Shown here: positions 54,018 through 63,876 of the stretch, in pieces | How positions within the stretch are numbered: the stretch's first letter is position 1 | How the letters are laid out: the number at the start of each line of letters is the position of its first letter | Assembly: GCF_905171775.1 (NCBI RefSeq) | Contig: NC_053490.1 | Span: 33,479,006 to 33,543,005, forward strand | DNA from: Rana temporaria | Taxonomy: Eukaryota; Chordata; Amphibia; Anura; Ranidae | Direction of reading: 5' to 3' | Length of the DNA stretch: 64,000 bases | Made by a program: the position numbers and the translations under genes | Notes under the pieces: model-generated | The model's database searches: none | What the model was told of the DNA's origin: nothing | What the model saw: the letters and a program-made list of their open reading frames with translations, nothing else

Positions 54018-54340
54018 GGGCCCTTTCACATGGGCAGATCAGTAATGATCCTCTGTGTGTCCGCAAAAGCTTAGCGGGGATCCTCCGTAAAATCCCAGCT
54101 GAACTGACAGCCGACAGGGCGGTCCCCGCACACTGTGGTCATCCGATCCGGCAGACGGAAGAAAAATAGGATTTCTTCTGTCCGCAAATGCGGATCTTTG
54201 CGGAGGCGGACGATTACGGGTGTCAGCGGATGGTCATCCGCTGACACCCGTAATCACATAGGGACCCATGTATGTCCCGTTTTCATCCGCAACGGACGGA
54301 TGAAAATGCGGACATACGGTCTGCACGTGTGAAAGGGCCC
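54018..54340. mobile_element. PIF/Harbinger-like MITE (GGGCCCTTTCACA), copy 2
   Basis: GGGCCCTTTCACATGGGC and GCACGTGTGAAAGGGCCC are flanked on both sides by TTA (54015-54017 and 54341-54343). The core is a hairpin with GTGTCAGCGGATGGTCATCC next to CGCTGACACCCGTAATC. Same family as 28843-29246. Confidence 0.9.
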
Positions 54341-54420
54341 TTAGTGTAGAAAAATCTGTAACAAGCCTCAGATAATAAAAAAAACTAGAGGGGGCCCTTT
54401 TTTTCTCCCTCAAAACATTA

Positions 54421-55030
54421 AACACCTCCCGCCTACCGTATAGTCAAATGACGGCGGGCAGGATCCACTCTGGGATGGGGTTATATGAAGTTGCACCAGT
54501 GTCATCGCTCTAACGCGCAGTGAGCGTGCTGTGTCTCCAATCTCGAAAAAAAGCCAATGACACAGCTCTTTACCCATGTGATTGGCTGTGTCCAATCACA
54601 GCCCATCACATGTTAAAGAGGAAGGCACTCCTTGCCTCACAACGACACTGAGGAGAGCCGATAAGTGGCATCTCCTCGCAGGGGAGACCTGTACAGGTAA
54701 TCAGTCCCCTTGTTATCAGTGCAGCCCCCAGCAGGGATGCCAGCCAGTGACACCAATCTGTGCCCAGTGACGCCAATTTGTGCCCATCAGTGCAGCATAT
54801 TATTGCCTCCTCATCAGTGTCCTTCAGGGCAGTCTCATCAGTGCCACCTATCAATGGGGCATAATAGGGCCGCCTCATCAGCGCACATCAGTGGAGAGAA
54901 AATTACTTCTTTACAAAATTTGGTTACAGTGTTGCATGACCATGCATTTGAAAGTGTGACCGTGCTGAAAGCAGAACATTGGCCCTGGGCAGGAAGGAGG
55001 TAAAAGTGCCCGGTATTAAAGCAGTTAATT
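54421..55030. repeat. Dispersed repeat with CAGTG-rich core
   Basis: It starts TTAAACACCTCCCGCCTACC and ends AAAGTGCCCGGTATTAAAGCAGTTAA (54999 on), giving rough inverted ends similar to the 27174 family. The middle (54715-54880) has repeated CATCAGTGCAGC / CCAGTGACACCAAT words. No coding potential. Confidence 0.5.
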
Positions 55031-55239
55031 TGTCAACGTATATTCCCCAGAATTTCTGCATTTGAGGCATACATCCCTGAAGGTATACAGGCCACGTTCA
55101 GACCTTGCGTACCGGTTCTAAGATTTCCCGCTCGCAATTTTTAAAGCACGATTTACACGTGAAAACGCACGTCGAACATAGGCAGCCCATTCACTTCAAT
55201 AGTTTGCCTATACGCGTTTGTCTCCCAAAAAGCGCCCTC

Positions 55240-55738
55240 TCAAGGGAGCTGCGCTGGCTCAACGCGATTGGCACTGTGCTGATAAGCCATTCACCTCTGC
55301 AGCTAAGGGTTCAGATCCCGGTCTCGGCTACACGTGAATTGAGTTTGGTGGTCTCAGCCTGGCTCCCGGTGGGTGTGCTATGTGAGGTAAGCCTGCGCTT
55401 AGTACGCCCACCCCCCTCCCACAAAAAACACCACACTTACACGCACTCGAAATTGGATTAACATGCACGCACTTTGACCACGCGGTCTCTAAAAAAAGAG
55501 AGGCGAAGGACTAACGGGGCTGGCTGAGCGGGCAAATCCTCTCACTCCCTTATAGGGAGTCCCTCTGCCCCGTTGGGCTTCAAAGCGAAGCAGGTAGGGC
55601 GGGCTGTGTGGGAGGACCCCCTCACACACCCGCCATTGCCACCCGGGCATGGAGAAAGGTGGCAGATTGCCTCTGGGGAGGCCTGCCTACTCCCAACTCC
55701 TGCAGTCCGGCTCCTCTCCCGAGTACACGCACAAAAAA
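55240..55738 (+). mobile_element. tRNA-related SINE candidate
   Basis: TGGCTCAACGCGATTGG (55256) resembles a pol III A box and GGTTCAGATCC (55309) a B box, with tRNA-like spacing of about 50 bases. A body of about 400 bp follows, ending in CACGCACAAAAAAACACTTAA. The second part (CTGGCTGAGCGGGCAAATCC, 55518) has tRNA-like words as well. It sits between a MITE arm and a TTAA MITE. No target duplication was verified, and the left boundary is uncertain. Confidence 0.45.
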
Positions 55739-55746
55739 ACACTTAA

Positions 55747-56166
55747 AGCGGAGGTTCACCCAAAAATTCACTTTTTGACATTAGCTGTAGCATACTACTA
55801 ACATCTGCAGTATGCCGTTTTTTTTTTTTTTTTACTTGTACTTATCGTTATATAAGCCCTTGTTTTCCGGCTCCGAGCGGGGAATCCTGCGGGGAATGGG
55901 CGTTTCTAAGCGAAGAGGAGTTGATTGACGGCTGCTAAGGCGCGTCTTGGCCTCTGTTTAATCTTCAACTGCCATGATGCTGCACATGTGATCAGTTATG
56001 ACACCAGCCATTGGATGGCTTGACAGTTTGGTTGAGAGCACAACCAATGTGACAGTTAGCATTCCCGGCATGCCAGGAATGTAACTGCTTTTTCAAACTG
56101 TTAAATTGATGGGTTTACTTCCACTTTAAGGATGCTGGAAAGTTCATTTTGAGGGTGAACCTCCGC
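55747..56166. mobile_element. TTAA-flanked MITE, copy 5
   Basis: The ends AGCGGAGGTTCACCC and GGGTGAACCTCCGCT are perfect 15-bp inverted repeats between TTAA at 55743-55746 and 56167-56170. A second right-end motif (TTTACTTCCACTTTAAG, 56113-56129) inside suggests that a related copy is nested or was duplicated. Confidence 0.85.
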
Positions 56167-56528
56167 TTTAAAAAAAAAACAAAAACACAAGATAAAAAGT
56201 GCCCTCTCCTCTTTTTGGAGACAAGCTTAGCGCGATTTGTAACTGCACGTTCTGCCTCAAATGCCACGCGATTCTGTCGCGCGACAATAGCAGCAGACTT
56301 GCACCACATTTGGGGTGACGTTCTTAATTCTGCCGCTATTGTCAAGCGACAGAACCGTGTGGCAATTGCGGCAAAAGCTTGCCACCAAAAAAGCAGGCGC
56401 TTCTTTTGGGAGACAAACACACGTAGGGCAGCCTATTGAACGTGTTAAGTTCTGCCACTACAAATCGGGGGGGTCAGAATCGCAGAAATTCTGCACGCAA
56501 TTTTAAACTGCCCTATGTGATCGTGGCC

Positions 56529-57930
56529 TAAACACGAGTGCTGCTTGGAAAGCAACCAGCAAGCTAGTATTTCATCCTGTAAGACTGCTGGCAATATATT
56601 GCACTTCCTTGCTTTCCGGGCACCCAAAAACGCAGAAATGTATGCTGTATGGGTCAAACTGCCTGTTTGCTTTAATCCTAAAGTAAACCTAATATATCGG
56701 GCTGCATGGGCAAAGTATTTAAAAAAAAAAAAAAAAAAAAAGCTTAAAAACGTATACATTGTATTTTTGAAAAAAAAATGTTCCCCCAAAAAAGAAAAAA
56801 ATTATAATACGATTATAAATGCACACAAAAAAAAAGGCTTTGTACTTTTTGAAAAGAACACAGGGATTTGCAAAACCGAAAAGAAACGCGCGAAAATTTC
56901 TAACAAAACAGAACAGCGAAACACTTACAGGAATATTGGGTCTGCCAACGCTTTGCGACTCTCCCCCGGTGAACATGCATTCGGTGCCACCTCTACGACG
57001 GATTTAACCGCTTAAACACATCGATGTGTCAAGTCGACCTAGTGCTCTGAAAACGCAAACGCCGCCCCTCCTCCAGCGCTTAATAACCTTTTCACCTTCC
57101 CCACTTCATCAACCTTCCGTAAGCCGGTAAAATAATCATCTCACGGCAAAAAAGCAACTGCTGGAGAGGAAATGAAAACACGCCGTGGGATTAATTTAGT
57201 TCTATTGAGCCAAAATCGCGCATTATGGCTGACTCCATACAAAGGCTCTGAACTGCCACCTCGTCTGGCACTTCTCGCAATCCTGAAAAGAGTTTGTTCC
57301 TCAACAACTGCAGGAGTTATATTTAAAACTAATTTCAGCAGCAGATTTGCCCAAGCTTTCTAAATACATCCCTACCTGCAATTAACAATCAGTTTGTATA
57401 ATAGACTGAACCCAATTATATAAAATCTCATATAAGCTTATGGGCATCACACATATGGGATATTTTTCACTGCCCTAGACGGTTTTGCTCCTAGCAGGAA
57501 AAAGCAGCTGAACACAGCGAAAGCTGCGATTTGCACATGCGTTTAGGCTCACCAAGTGTTTGGGCGTTCATTGATTTAATTGGCCAGAATATTAAATTAT
57601 TCTTGCCATTGGAATGAATGCTGAAGCGCTAAACCCATTCGGTGTTTTACCTGCCCAAAAGCTTCTCTACTGAATATGCTTTTTTTTCTTTTTTCAGCCT
57701 GAAAGCTTCAGCCTAGAAGCTCCTCTTCCAATACACCTGAAAACACCGGCGTGTGCATTGATACATAGGTTAACAGAGGTGAATTTACAAAAAAAATAAT
57801 TAAAGCAGCGTATTTACTTCCTGTGCGCATGAGGCCCCAACATGTGTCCAATTTAAAAGTTCTGTCCTATATTTTTAAACGCCTACCTCTTGCAAAAAAA
57901 TAAAACAAAATCAAATATAAAATTCAGGTG
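56529..57930. other. No gene; A-rich tracts, unclassified
   Basis: There are A tracts at 56721-56740 and 56826-56834. 57000-57370 has no repeat signature and includes a CG-containing stretch; it may be single-copy upstream intron of GDPD5. No exon supported. Confidence 0.4.
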
Positions 57931-57934
57931 ATTG

Positions 57935-58429
57935 GGTTGGGTGTTATGTCGCCCTGGGCTGCTAGGCCGGAAGCCTGAGGCCTATCCCGGGGACACCTGG
58001 CTGCTAGGCTGCCTGAGGCCTATCCACGAGCAGTGTATGGTTGGGACTCCAGGATTGGAGTCCAACCAAGTTGATAAGGTTCAGCCGGACGGAAACCAGT
58101 TGTGGTCGGAGGTAGAAGGAAAGCCATCACCACTAAGGGTCCATCCATCTTGCTACCGGAGACTACAGCGAGTAAGCTTAAGTACCAGAGAAGTGGGAAA
58201 GCTTCAGCAAGTGCCAAGCCAAGGACCCGACAGGATAGCGGGGGTGACGCTTGAGGAATATACAGCGGGATAGCTGTGGAAGAGCTCAGGTTATCCAGTG
58301 ACGACTGGGATTAGGAAATCTAGTGAGAGACTGGGAGCTCAGTGAGTGAAGATCTACATTGGGATACTGTGAGATAAGAAAAACAGACTGTTCTGTGTTA
58401 TCAAGAGTTATGTACAAAATTAGGAGGAT
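57935..58429 (+). repeat. LTR-like or unknown repeat, left part
   Basis: It contains two related pieces, GGCTGCTAGGCCGGAAGCCTG and GGCTGCTAGGCTGCCTGAGG (57957, 57998), and ends near GTTATGTACAAAATTAGGA, where LINE sequence begins. Similar non-coding sequence appears to resume at 59441. A retroviral-type LTR is possible because of the features in the right part. Confidence 0.35.
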
Positions 58430-59440
58430 TCACGTCAGGAACACGGTCCATTACATACGGAGTCCCGCAAGGATCGCCACTTTCCCCCGTACTCTTCAAC
58501 ATTTACATCCGCAAACAGGACCTGCGCTACCACGCTTATGCTGACGACACGCAACTTTACTTTCGAATCGCCAAAAAAAAAAAATATATCAGGAACTAGG
58601 AAAATGCCTCACACTGATCGATAATTGGATGACTGAAAGCTCACTCAAACTCAATGGATCGAAAACAGAACTCCTTATCCTTCACGCAAATCGTAAATCG
58701 AATTCTAGGACCACATGGACACCACCCACCATTCTGGACAAACCATCAACCCAACCAAGAAAGTCAAAAGCCTCGGAGTCATCTTTGACATGACTATGGA
58801 CGCACAAATAGGAGCAGTAGTCAGCGGTTCTCACCACTTTCTCCACATGCTACGTAGACTCATCCCCCTTCATCCCGGAAGAGGATAAAGCAGTAGTGGT
58901 TGGTACAATCATCAATTCCCGACTCGACCACGCAAACTCCCTCTACTTAGGACTACCCAAATACCAGATTTTGCATCTACAAGTCATTCAGAACACGGCA
59001 GCCAGACTGGTAGCAGGTAAAAAAACGTGGGAATCTATCGCCCCGGTCTTGAGGTCCCTCCACTGGCTAGCCGTAAAGGATCGTATCACATTCAAGACAC
59101 TCTGCCTCACTCACAAATGCGCACAAGGAAGAACTCCGCAATACTTAAACGAGAAAATTAAACCCTACGTCACCAATCGGGTGCTCCGATCAACTAACCA
59201 AAACCTTCTCGAAATCCCCACAGCCCACTACAAATCTAAGGGAGAACGTAGATTTTCAGTCCAAGGACCTCGGCTTTGGAATGCTCTACCTACGACCATT
59301 CGCATGGATGAAAACCATCGGGCTTTTAGGAAAAAACTGAAGACCCATCCCTTCTGAAGGATCAGCACAACTCTGGATACAAGCGCCTTGAGGCGATTCG
59401 GTTCGCATTTGTCAGCGCTATACAAGTTACTCACTCACTT
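58430..59440 (+). mobile_element. L2-type LINE, RT C-terminus and 3'UTR
   Basis: Pieces in order: TYGVPQGSPLSPVLFNIYI (motif B) and YHAYADDTQLYF (motif C, catalytic AspAsp near 58542). After stops comes an intact 153-codon stretch (58896-59357) with SRLDHANSLYLGLP, LQVIQNTAARLVAG, PVLRSLHWLAVKDRITFK and GPRLWNALPTTIR. These are the classic L2-group C-terminal motifs. The tail is GCGCTATACAAGTTACTCAC, a short ACTC repeat. 5'-truncated and inactive. Confidence 0.88.
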
Positions 59441-59810
59441 ACATGCACAAATATTTTTTATTGACTGTTGCCAGATTAGTTGCCTTAGGAGACTGTGGTC
59501 CTACCTATACAAAAGTGTTATCTGGCTGGAGACCTTCCACTGTATAGCTGTCTACCTATAGAATTCCGAGTCTGACCATTAGCATTGCATCTACTTAAGG
59601 GTCTCCTGGCCCTAACCCTCTCTCTCACAGTTCTGTTAAGAGACAATAAATCTCTTGTTCGAATTAAAAAAAAAGTGACCGGCGCCCCACATTTCTTCTT
59701 GTATTACACCCACCATGCCTGGTGGTAACCCACTTTGCAAAGAAGGATGGCAGTACTCCCTGAGGCCGTGGGTCACCATTAGGACTCTAGGGGCCGGGGC
59801 TTTTGCTAAA
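59441..59810 (+). repeat. LTR-like or unknown repeat, right part
   Basis: AGAGACAATAAATCTCTTGTTCG (from 59639) has a polyadenylation signal within a small palindrome, as in R/U5 regions. It is followed by GACCGGCGCCCCACATTTC (59678), which loosely resembles a primer-binding site. No internal retroviral genes lie nearby. Identity uncertain. Confidence 0.3.
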
Positions 59811-60436
59811 CCAATACATTTACATTTTTAGTTGTAACATGACAAAATGTGGAACATTTAAAAAGGGGCATGAATACTTTTTTAAATCATTGTAAAAGGC
59901 TTCCTTTGATGGTCATCCATTTTAAAAATCTTGATATGGAAGGATAATTATCAAACACGCTATAATTATCAGCACGCTATGACAAAGCGAATTCCAGCTT
60001 ATAATAACTCAGTTGGCAAGTACTTAAAATACACCACTCTGCCGTAAATGTATTAAAACAGGAATCCAGCCAATCTATATATATAGTATCACAGAAATAT
60101 AGCACAATTTGTGGAAGGCTGCAAAGTTACAAAGATACATGTTCCAATATACCTGCAGAGAACATAATGCACATTCCCCAATGAAAACCAAGCACAGGAA
60201 GAAAGTCTTATATCACAGCGGACAGGAGATCTCTGGGGGGCGATCTATATTTAACATCTTCAGTCAGATAATGTTTGTTTAGGGACACCGGTCTAGTGCG
60301 ATATATTTATCACTCCGTACCCTGTGCTGGGAGCAGCATCTCTCTAGCAATACAACCAGATTTCTACTGCTGGACAGTCACAAAGTAATGCTCCCCTCCG
60401 GGCCAAGCTGGCCAGATTCAGAGCTTCTTATACAGG
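59811..60436. other. No gene identified
   Basis: AT-rich sequence without repeat ends. TATATATATAG at 60077 is the only simple repeat. Confidence 0.45.
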
Positions 60437-60444
60437 CTTTATTT

Positions 60445-60966
60445 TAAGGTGACCAGATTTGGGGACATATTTTTTCTTTACCAGTAATGGCAACAATCAG
60501 CGACTCTCTGCCCGTCGCCGCCCGCCTCACAGCCTCTCAAGTCTTACTCTCCGGCCCCGGCTACTACTGGATGGGGAGCGGAGGGAGATCACTCCGCCAG
60601 GGAAGGCGAGGAGATAGACAGGTGGCTGGCCAGGATTTGAGCCAAGGCAGAAGAACATGCGAGCGGAGCTAAAAGGGCATGCGTCTGAAACTGAAGAAAT
60701 ATTCCCTCCACTCCGACCAGCACATGATCATCAGAAAGGGGCACAGATAATGGGAAAAATACAACCCCCCTATGCTAGTAGGCACGGCGGAGCGGGGGTG
60801 TGTAATTCTAATTTTTTTATTTTAATTCTGCACTGATTGGATTTAATAGGGGGCAGGGGCAATTTCAAAGACAATCTGGGGACAAAAGCAGGGACAGACT
60901 TGGTCCAGGGACAGTGTCCTCAATCAGGGGACTGTCCCCTGAAACTGGGGATGTCTGGTCACCCTA
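60445..60966. mobile_element. hAT MITE (TAGGGTGACCAGATTTGGGG family), copy 1
   Basis: The ends TAAGGTGACCAGATTTGGGG and ATGTCTGGTCACCCTA lie between CTTTATTT (60437-60444) and CTTTATAT (60967-60974), an 8-bp duplication with one mismatch. The interior has no coding frame. It inserted at the 3' terminus of the minus-strand LINE. Confidence 0.85.
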
Positions 60967-61005
60967 CTTTATATAGCGCCAACAGTTTGCCCAGCACTTT
61001 ACAAC

Positions 61006-61595
61006 TAGGGTGACCACATTTCCAAACTGCCATTCAGGGACACTCTCTCTCTCTCTCTCTCTCACATTCCCCAAAAAAATATGAGCAGGGGGAAATGTAG
61101 TCTCAGGGTTAATGGGGAATTTGGTGGCGGGTTTTTTGTCAGGTGAATGTGCCACCAGATGCATTGCCTCTTGCCACCCATAGCCTGCCACCAGATGCAG
61201 TGCTGCCGTCACTCCCTCTGCATGAGCCACATGCGAAGAAGGAAAGGAGTGACATCACTATCTGGAGAGTGAAGATCACACCAGTCCCTGCCGCTTGCCA
61301 CTGGGTGCCAGAAAAGGAGGAGGTGCCGAGGTGGGTGGGGACAGCAGTGCTAGGCGCAGGCCTCGCTCCCGGTCTCACGGTCTGAGAGTAAATTGTCACG
61401 GGTTGCAAGACGCCAGGCAGCGCCGGCCCTAGCAACCAGTTCCCGGAAATGTAGTTATTAGTTAGTAGGGGGTGGCTGTGTCCTCTATTTCATTCCGGGA
61501 CATTTTATTGTTCCGGAATGAAGGCTCCCGGGACCAGGGACAGACATGTCAATTGAGGGACAGTCCCTGGCGATCCGGGACACATGGGCACCCTA
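61006..61595. mobile_element. hAT MITE (TAGGGTGACCA family), copy 2
   Basis: TAGGGTGACCACATTTCC and CACATGGGCACCCTA are flanked by a perfect TTTACAAC duplication (60998-61005 and 61596-61603). A CT microsatellite lies at 61041-61064. It sits 39 bases from copy 1, in the same host repeat. Confidence 0.9.
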
Positions 61596-61938
61596 TTTAC
61601 AACATGAGGGCAGACCGTACAGTTACAATATGATTTAATACAGGAGGAATCAGAGGGCCCTGCTCTTTAGAGCTTACAATCTAAGAGGGAGGGTCAAGCG
61701 ATATAAAAAGATGGTAGCTGTGGGGGAGACGCTGATGGAGAAAATGTAGGTACAGCTGTTAGGTGAAGGCAGGATAGGCTTCTCTGAAGAGAAGGGTTTT
61801 CAAGGATTATCTAAAAGAAAAGTAGGAGATCATATTCGAACAAATTACACCGTATAAATCAAGTCTGATGGGGCGAGTACCAAATTCGGAGTGTCACCTC
61901 CCACGGGCTGATTTTGAGCATGTAATGTGGTCTTGTCT

Positions 61939-62012
61939 GAGTGTTAGATGTTGGAGGCAGGTCCTGGATATACCCGAGTGTTAGATATTGGAGGCAGGTC
62001 CTGGATATACTG
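61939..62012. repeat. 37-bp tandem duplication in the L1 fragment
   Basis: GAGTGTTAGATGTTGGAGGC at 61939 recurs at 61976 with one base changed. Since 37 is not a multiple of 3, it shifts the ORF2 remnant out of frame. Confidence 0.95.
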
Positions 62013-62330
62013 TCGGAGGTGATGGGAGGAAGTGTTCCCCTCACCTTGGAAGTATGCCTTTTGGGACTAGTCGAGAATCAGAGGTGGAATACATACGCTA
62101 AGATCTGTCTACAAGAAACTATGGCACACAAGCAAATTGTACTTGGATGGATGCAACAAATGCCTCCCTCAAAGGAACAATGGCTTAAAGCGGTAAATCA
62201 AAAACTCCCATATGAGAAATTACTGTATGAGCGTAGAGGAACACCTCAGAAATATTACAGAATTTGGGATGAGTGGTTGAACTCAGCATTAACGATTGGT
62301 GGTGAATAAGTAGAATAATAGAGGGGCATA

Positions 62331-62954
62331 CCGTATTTTCCGGCGTATAAGACGACTTTCTGGATGCAAAAAAATGCATCCAAAGTCGGGGGTCGTCTTA
62401 TACGCCGGTGACAGTCTCCGTGCTGCGAGCGTCCATGATTTAAAAGACGCTCCTTCTCCTCAGTGTGTTCTGTGATAGGCGGAACACAAATTTTCCCAGC
62501 AACGACTCTGTTCTGTGTTCCTCCTATCACAGATGCCTTCCCATCCTCGAACGAGAGGACGTCCGTGATAGGCGGAACACAAAACAGAGGCGCTGCTGGG
62601 AAAATTTGTGTTCCGCCTATCACAGGACAGTCTGAAAAGAAGGCGCGGCTTTTAAATCATGGACGCTCGCAGCACGGAGACGGTCATCGGCTTGTCAGAA
62701 TCAACAAAACGTGAGTGATGGCACAGTGGGGGCAAGTGATGGCACAGTGGGGGCAAGTGATGTAACGTAATGGCACAGTGAGATCTGAAAAAAGCCTGTT
62801 TCTGTCAGCGGTTCTGGCTACCCCTCAGCTTCCAGACAGACTAGTAGGAAGGGGGTAGTCTTATATGGCGAGTATATCCCAAAACCAACATTTTTCCTGG
62901 AAAATTAGGAGGTCGTCTTATACGCCCAGTCGTCTTATACGCCGGAAAATACGG
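62331..62954. mobile_element. TA-flanked palindromic MITE (CCGTATTTTCCGGCGTATAA)
   Basis: The ends CCGTATTTTCCGGCGTATAA and TTATACGCCGGAAAATACGG are perfect 20-bp inverted repeats flanked by TA on each side (62329-62330 and 62955-62956). The interior folds: CCGTGCTGCGAGCGTCCATG with CATGGACGCTCGCAGCACGG, and GTGATAGGCGGAACACAAAT with ATTTGTGTTCCGCCTATCAC. It lies in the L1 3'UTR. A GTGATGGCACAGTGGGGGCA tandem repeat is at 62715-62770. Confidence 0.93.
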
Positions 62955-63315
62955 TAGATAGAAGGGAATTCTGAGTATTCAAAGTCAATGAAGGGGGTGA
63001 GGTGGATCTGCAACTAGGGTATTGGGGTAGGGGCATTGTAAGTGGGGGAGAGAGAGAGGGGCGTGAGCCCTGCAGCCCTTCAATCCCCCACCAAAATTGC
63101 ACGCAATTTTTTTTGAAGGTTTTCTGATCTTTGTGTTTATTTATTTTTTTCAAGGTGAAATATAATGTATAATGAGCATTTCTTATTTGGATTATGAAAA
63201 TGCATTTATGATGATATAAGAAAAGAAAAATGAAGAAATGTGATAAACGAACCTTGTAAATGCTATGTATAAAAGAGAAAACAAAAAATGTATTAAAAAA
63301 AAAAAAAAAAAAAGA

Positions 63316-63566
63316 GACTGACAGGGGTGCCAAAGATGGTCAGCTTTAAATACATTTAAAAATTCTATCCTGGAAAAAAAAAAATTATTGGGGTAGGGCA
63401 TTCCATAGGATGGGAGAGGCTCAGGAGAAGTCCTGGAGGCAAGAATGGGAGGCGATTACAAGGGAGCAAGAGGTCTTGGGAGGAATGCAAAGGACCATTA
63501 GGTTGGTATTTTGAGACCAGGTTAGAGATGTAGCTGGGGGCCAGGTTGTGGATGGCTTTGTAAGCT
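63316..63566 (-). mobile_element. LINE segment between nested insertions
   Basis: From 63388 on (GGGGTAGGGCATTCCATAGG, GAGGCTCAGGAGAAGTCCTG, GTTGTGGATGGCTTTGTAAG) it is the minus-strand coding remnant of the host CR1/L2 LINE. On the minus strand it contains YKAIHNLAPSYISNLVSKYQ-like codons. The 70 bases before 63388 are unassigned. Confidence 0.7.
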
Positions 63567-63574
63567 ACTGTTGG

Positions 63575-63876
63575 GCAGGGCCGATCCGCCCTATAGGGTC
63601 ACTATGCAAGCCGCTAAGGGCCCCGCAAAGCTGCGGAGGGCCCCGCCTGGTGAGAAGTCATTTTCGGCCCCTCACCCCGCTTCTCAACTCGCTGGCTGTA
63701 TGGGAGAAGAGGTAAGAAGTCAGCACACCCCGCTTCTCACTTTAATATGACGTGTCATTTTGCTTAGGGCCCCAGGGAGGTCATTTCCTACAGCAGAACA
63801 CCCCCTCCCCGGCTTCTCAACATTAATGTGACATGTCATTTTGCTTAGGGCTCCAGGGAGGTCAGGATCGGCACTG
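63575..63876. mobile_element. hAT-like MITE with 8-bp duplication ACTGTTGG, 302 bp
   Basis: The ends GCAGGGCCGATCC and GGATCGGCACTG are inverted. ACTGTTGG flanks both (63567-63574 and 63877-63884). Two direct GACGTGTCATTTTGCTTAGGG-like blocks are inside (63750, 63831). It interrupts the minus-strand LINE. Confidence 0.9.

Larger units (their letters stand above)
55085..56528. mobile_element. MITE split by later insertions (AGGCCACGTTCAGACC end)
   Basis: The left part 55090-55235 and the right part 56185-56528 pair as inverted arms: TTTGTCTCCCAAAAAGCGCC (55217) with GCGCTTCTTTTGGGAGACAA (56397), GCCCATTCACTTCAAT with ATTGAACGTGTTAAG, and outer AGGCCACGTT with GATCGTGGCCT. A SINE-like segment and a TTAA MITE lie between the arms and interrupted the element. 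Confidence 0.65.
61838..63315 (+). mobile_element. L1-type LINE 3' fragment with poly(A)
   Basis: The reading frame SLMGRVPNSECHLPRADFEH with VMWSC preserves the C-terminal HxxxxC knuckle of L1 ORF2p. After a 37-bp tandem duplication it continues as ILSEVMGGSVPLTLEVCLLG and KYYRIWDEWLNSAL, ending at a stop at 62307-62309. The 3'UTR (split by a MITE) ends in an A run at 63296-63312. It belongs to a different L1 family from the element at 3943, whose 3' end lacks a long A tail. It inserted into the minus-strand LINE. Confidence 0.82.

Noticed and set aside
53674..54066. 130-codon minus-strand frame just upstream of the GDPD5 exon, considered as an upstream exon
   Set aside because: It overlaps interspersed repeat pieces and a MITE end and shows no donor site or similarity to GDPD5.
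54710..55003. 97-codon frame and CAGTG-rich repeats, considered as a CRISPR-like or coding array
   Set aside because: Units are irregular, spacers are not unique sequences, and the context is a vertebrate dispersed repeat.
56719..57015. Lysine- or phenylalanine-rich frames
   Set aside because: They are translations of A/T tracts on either strand.
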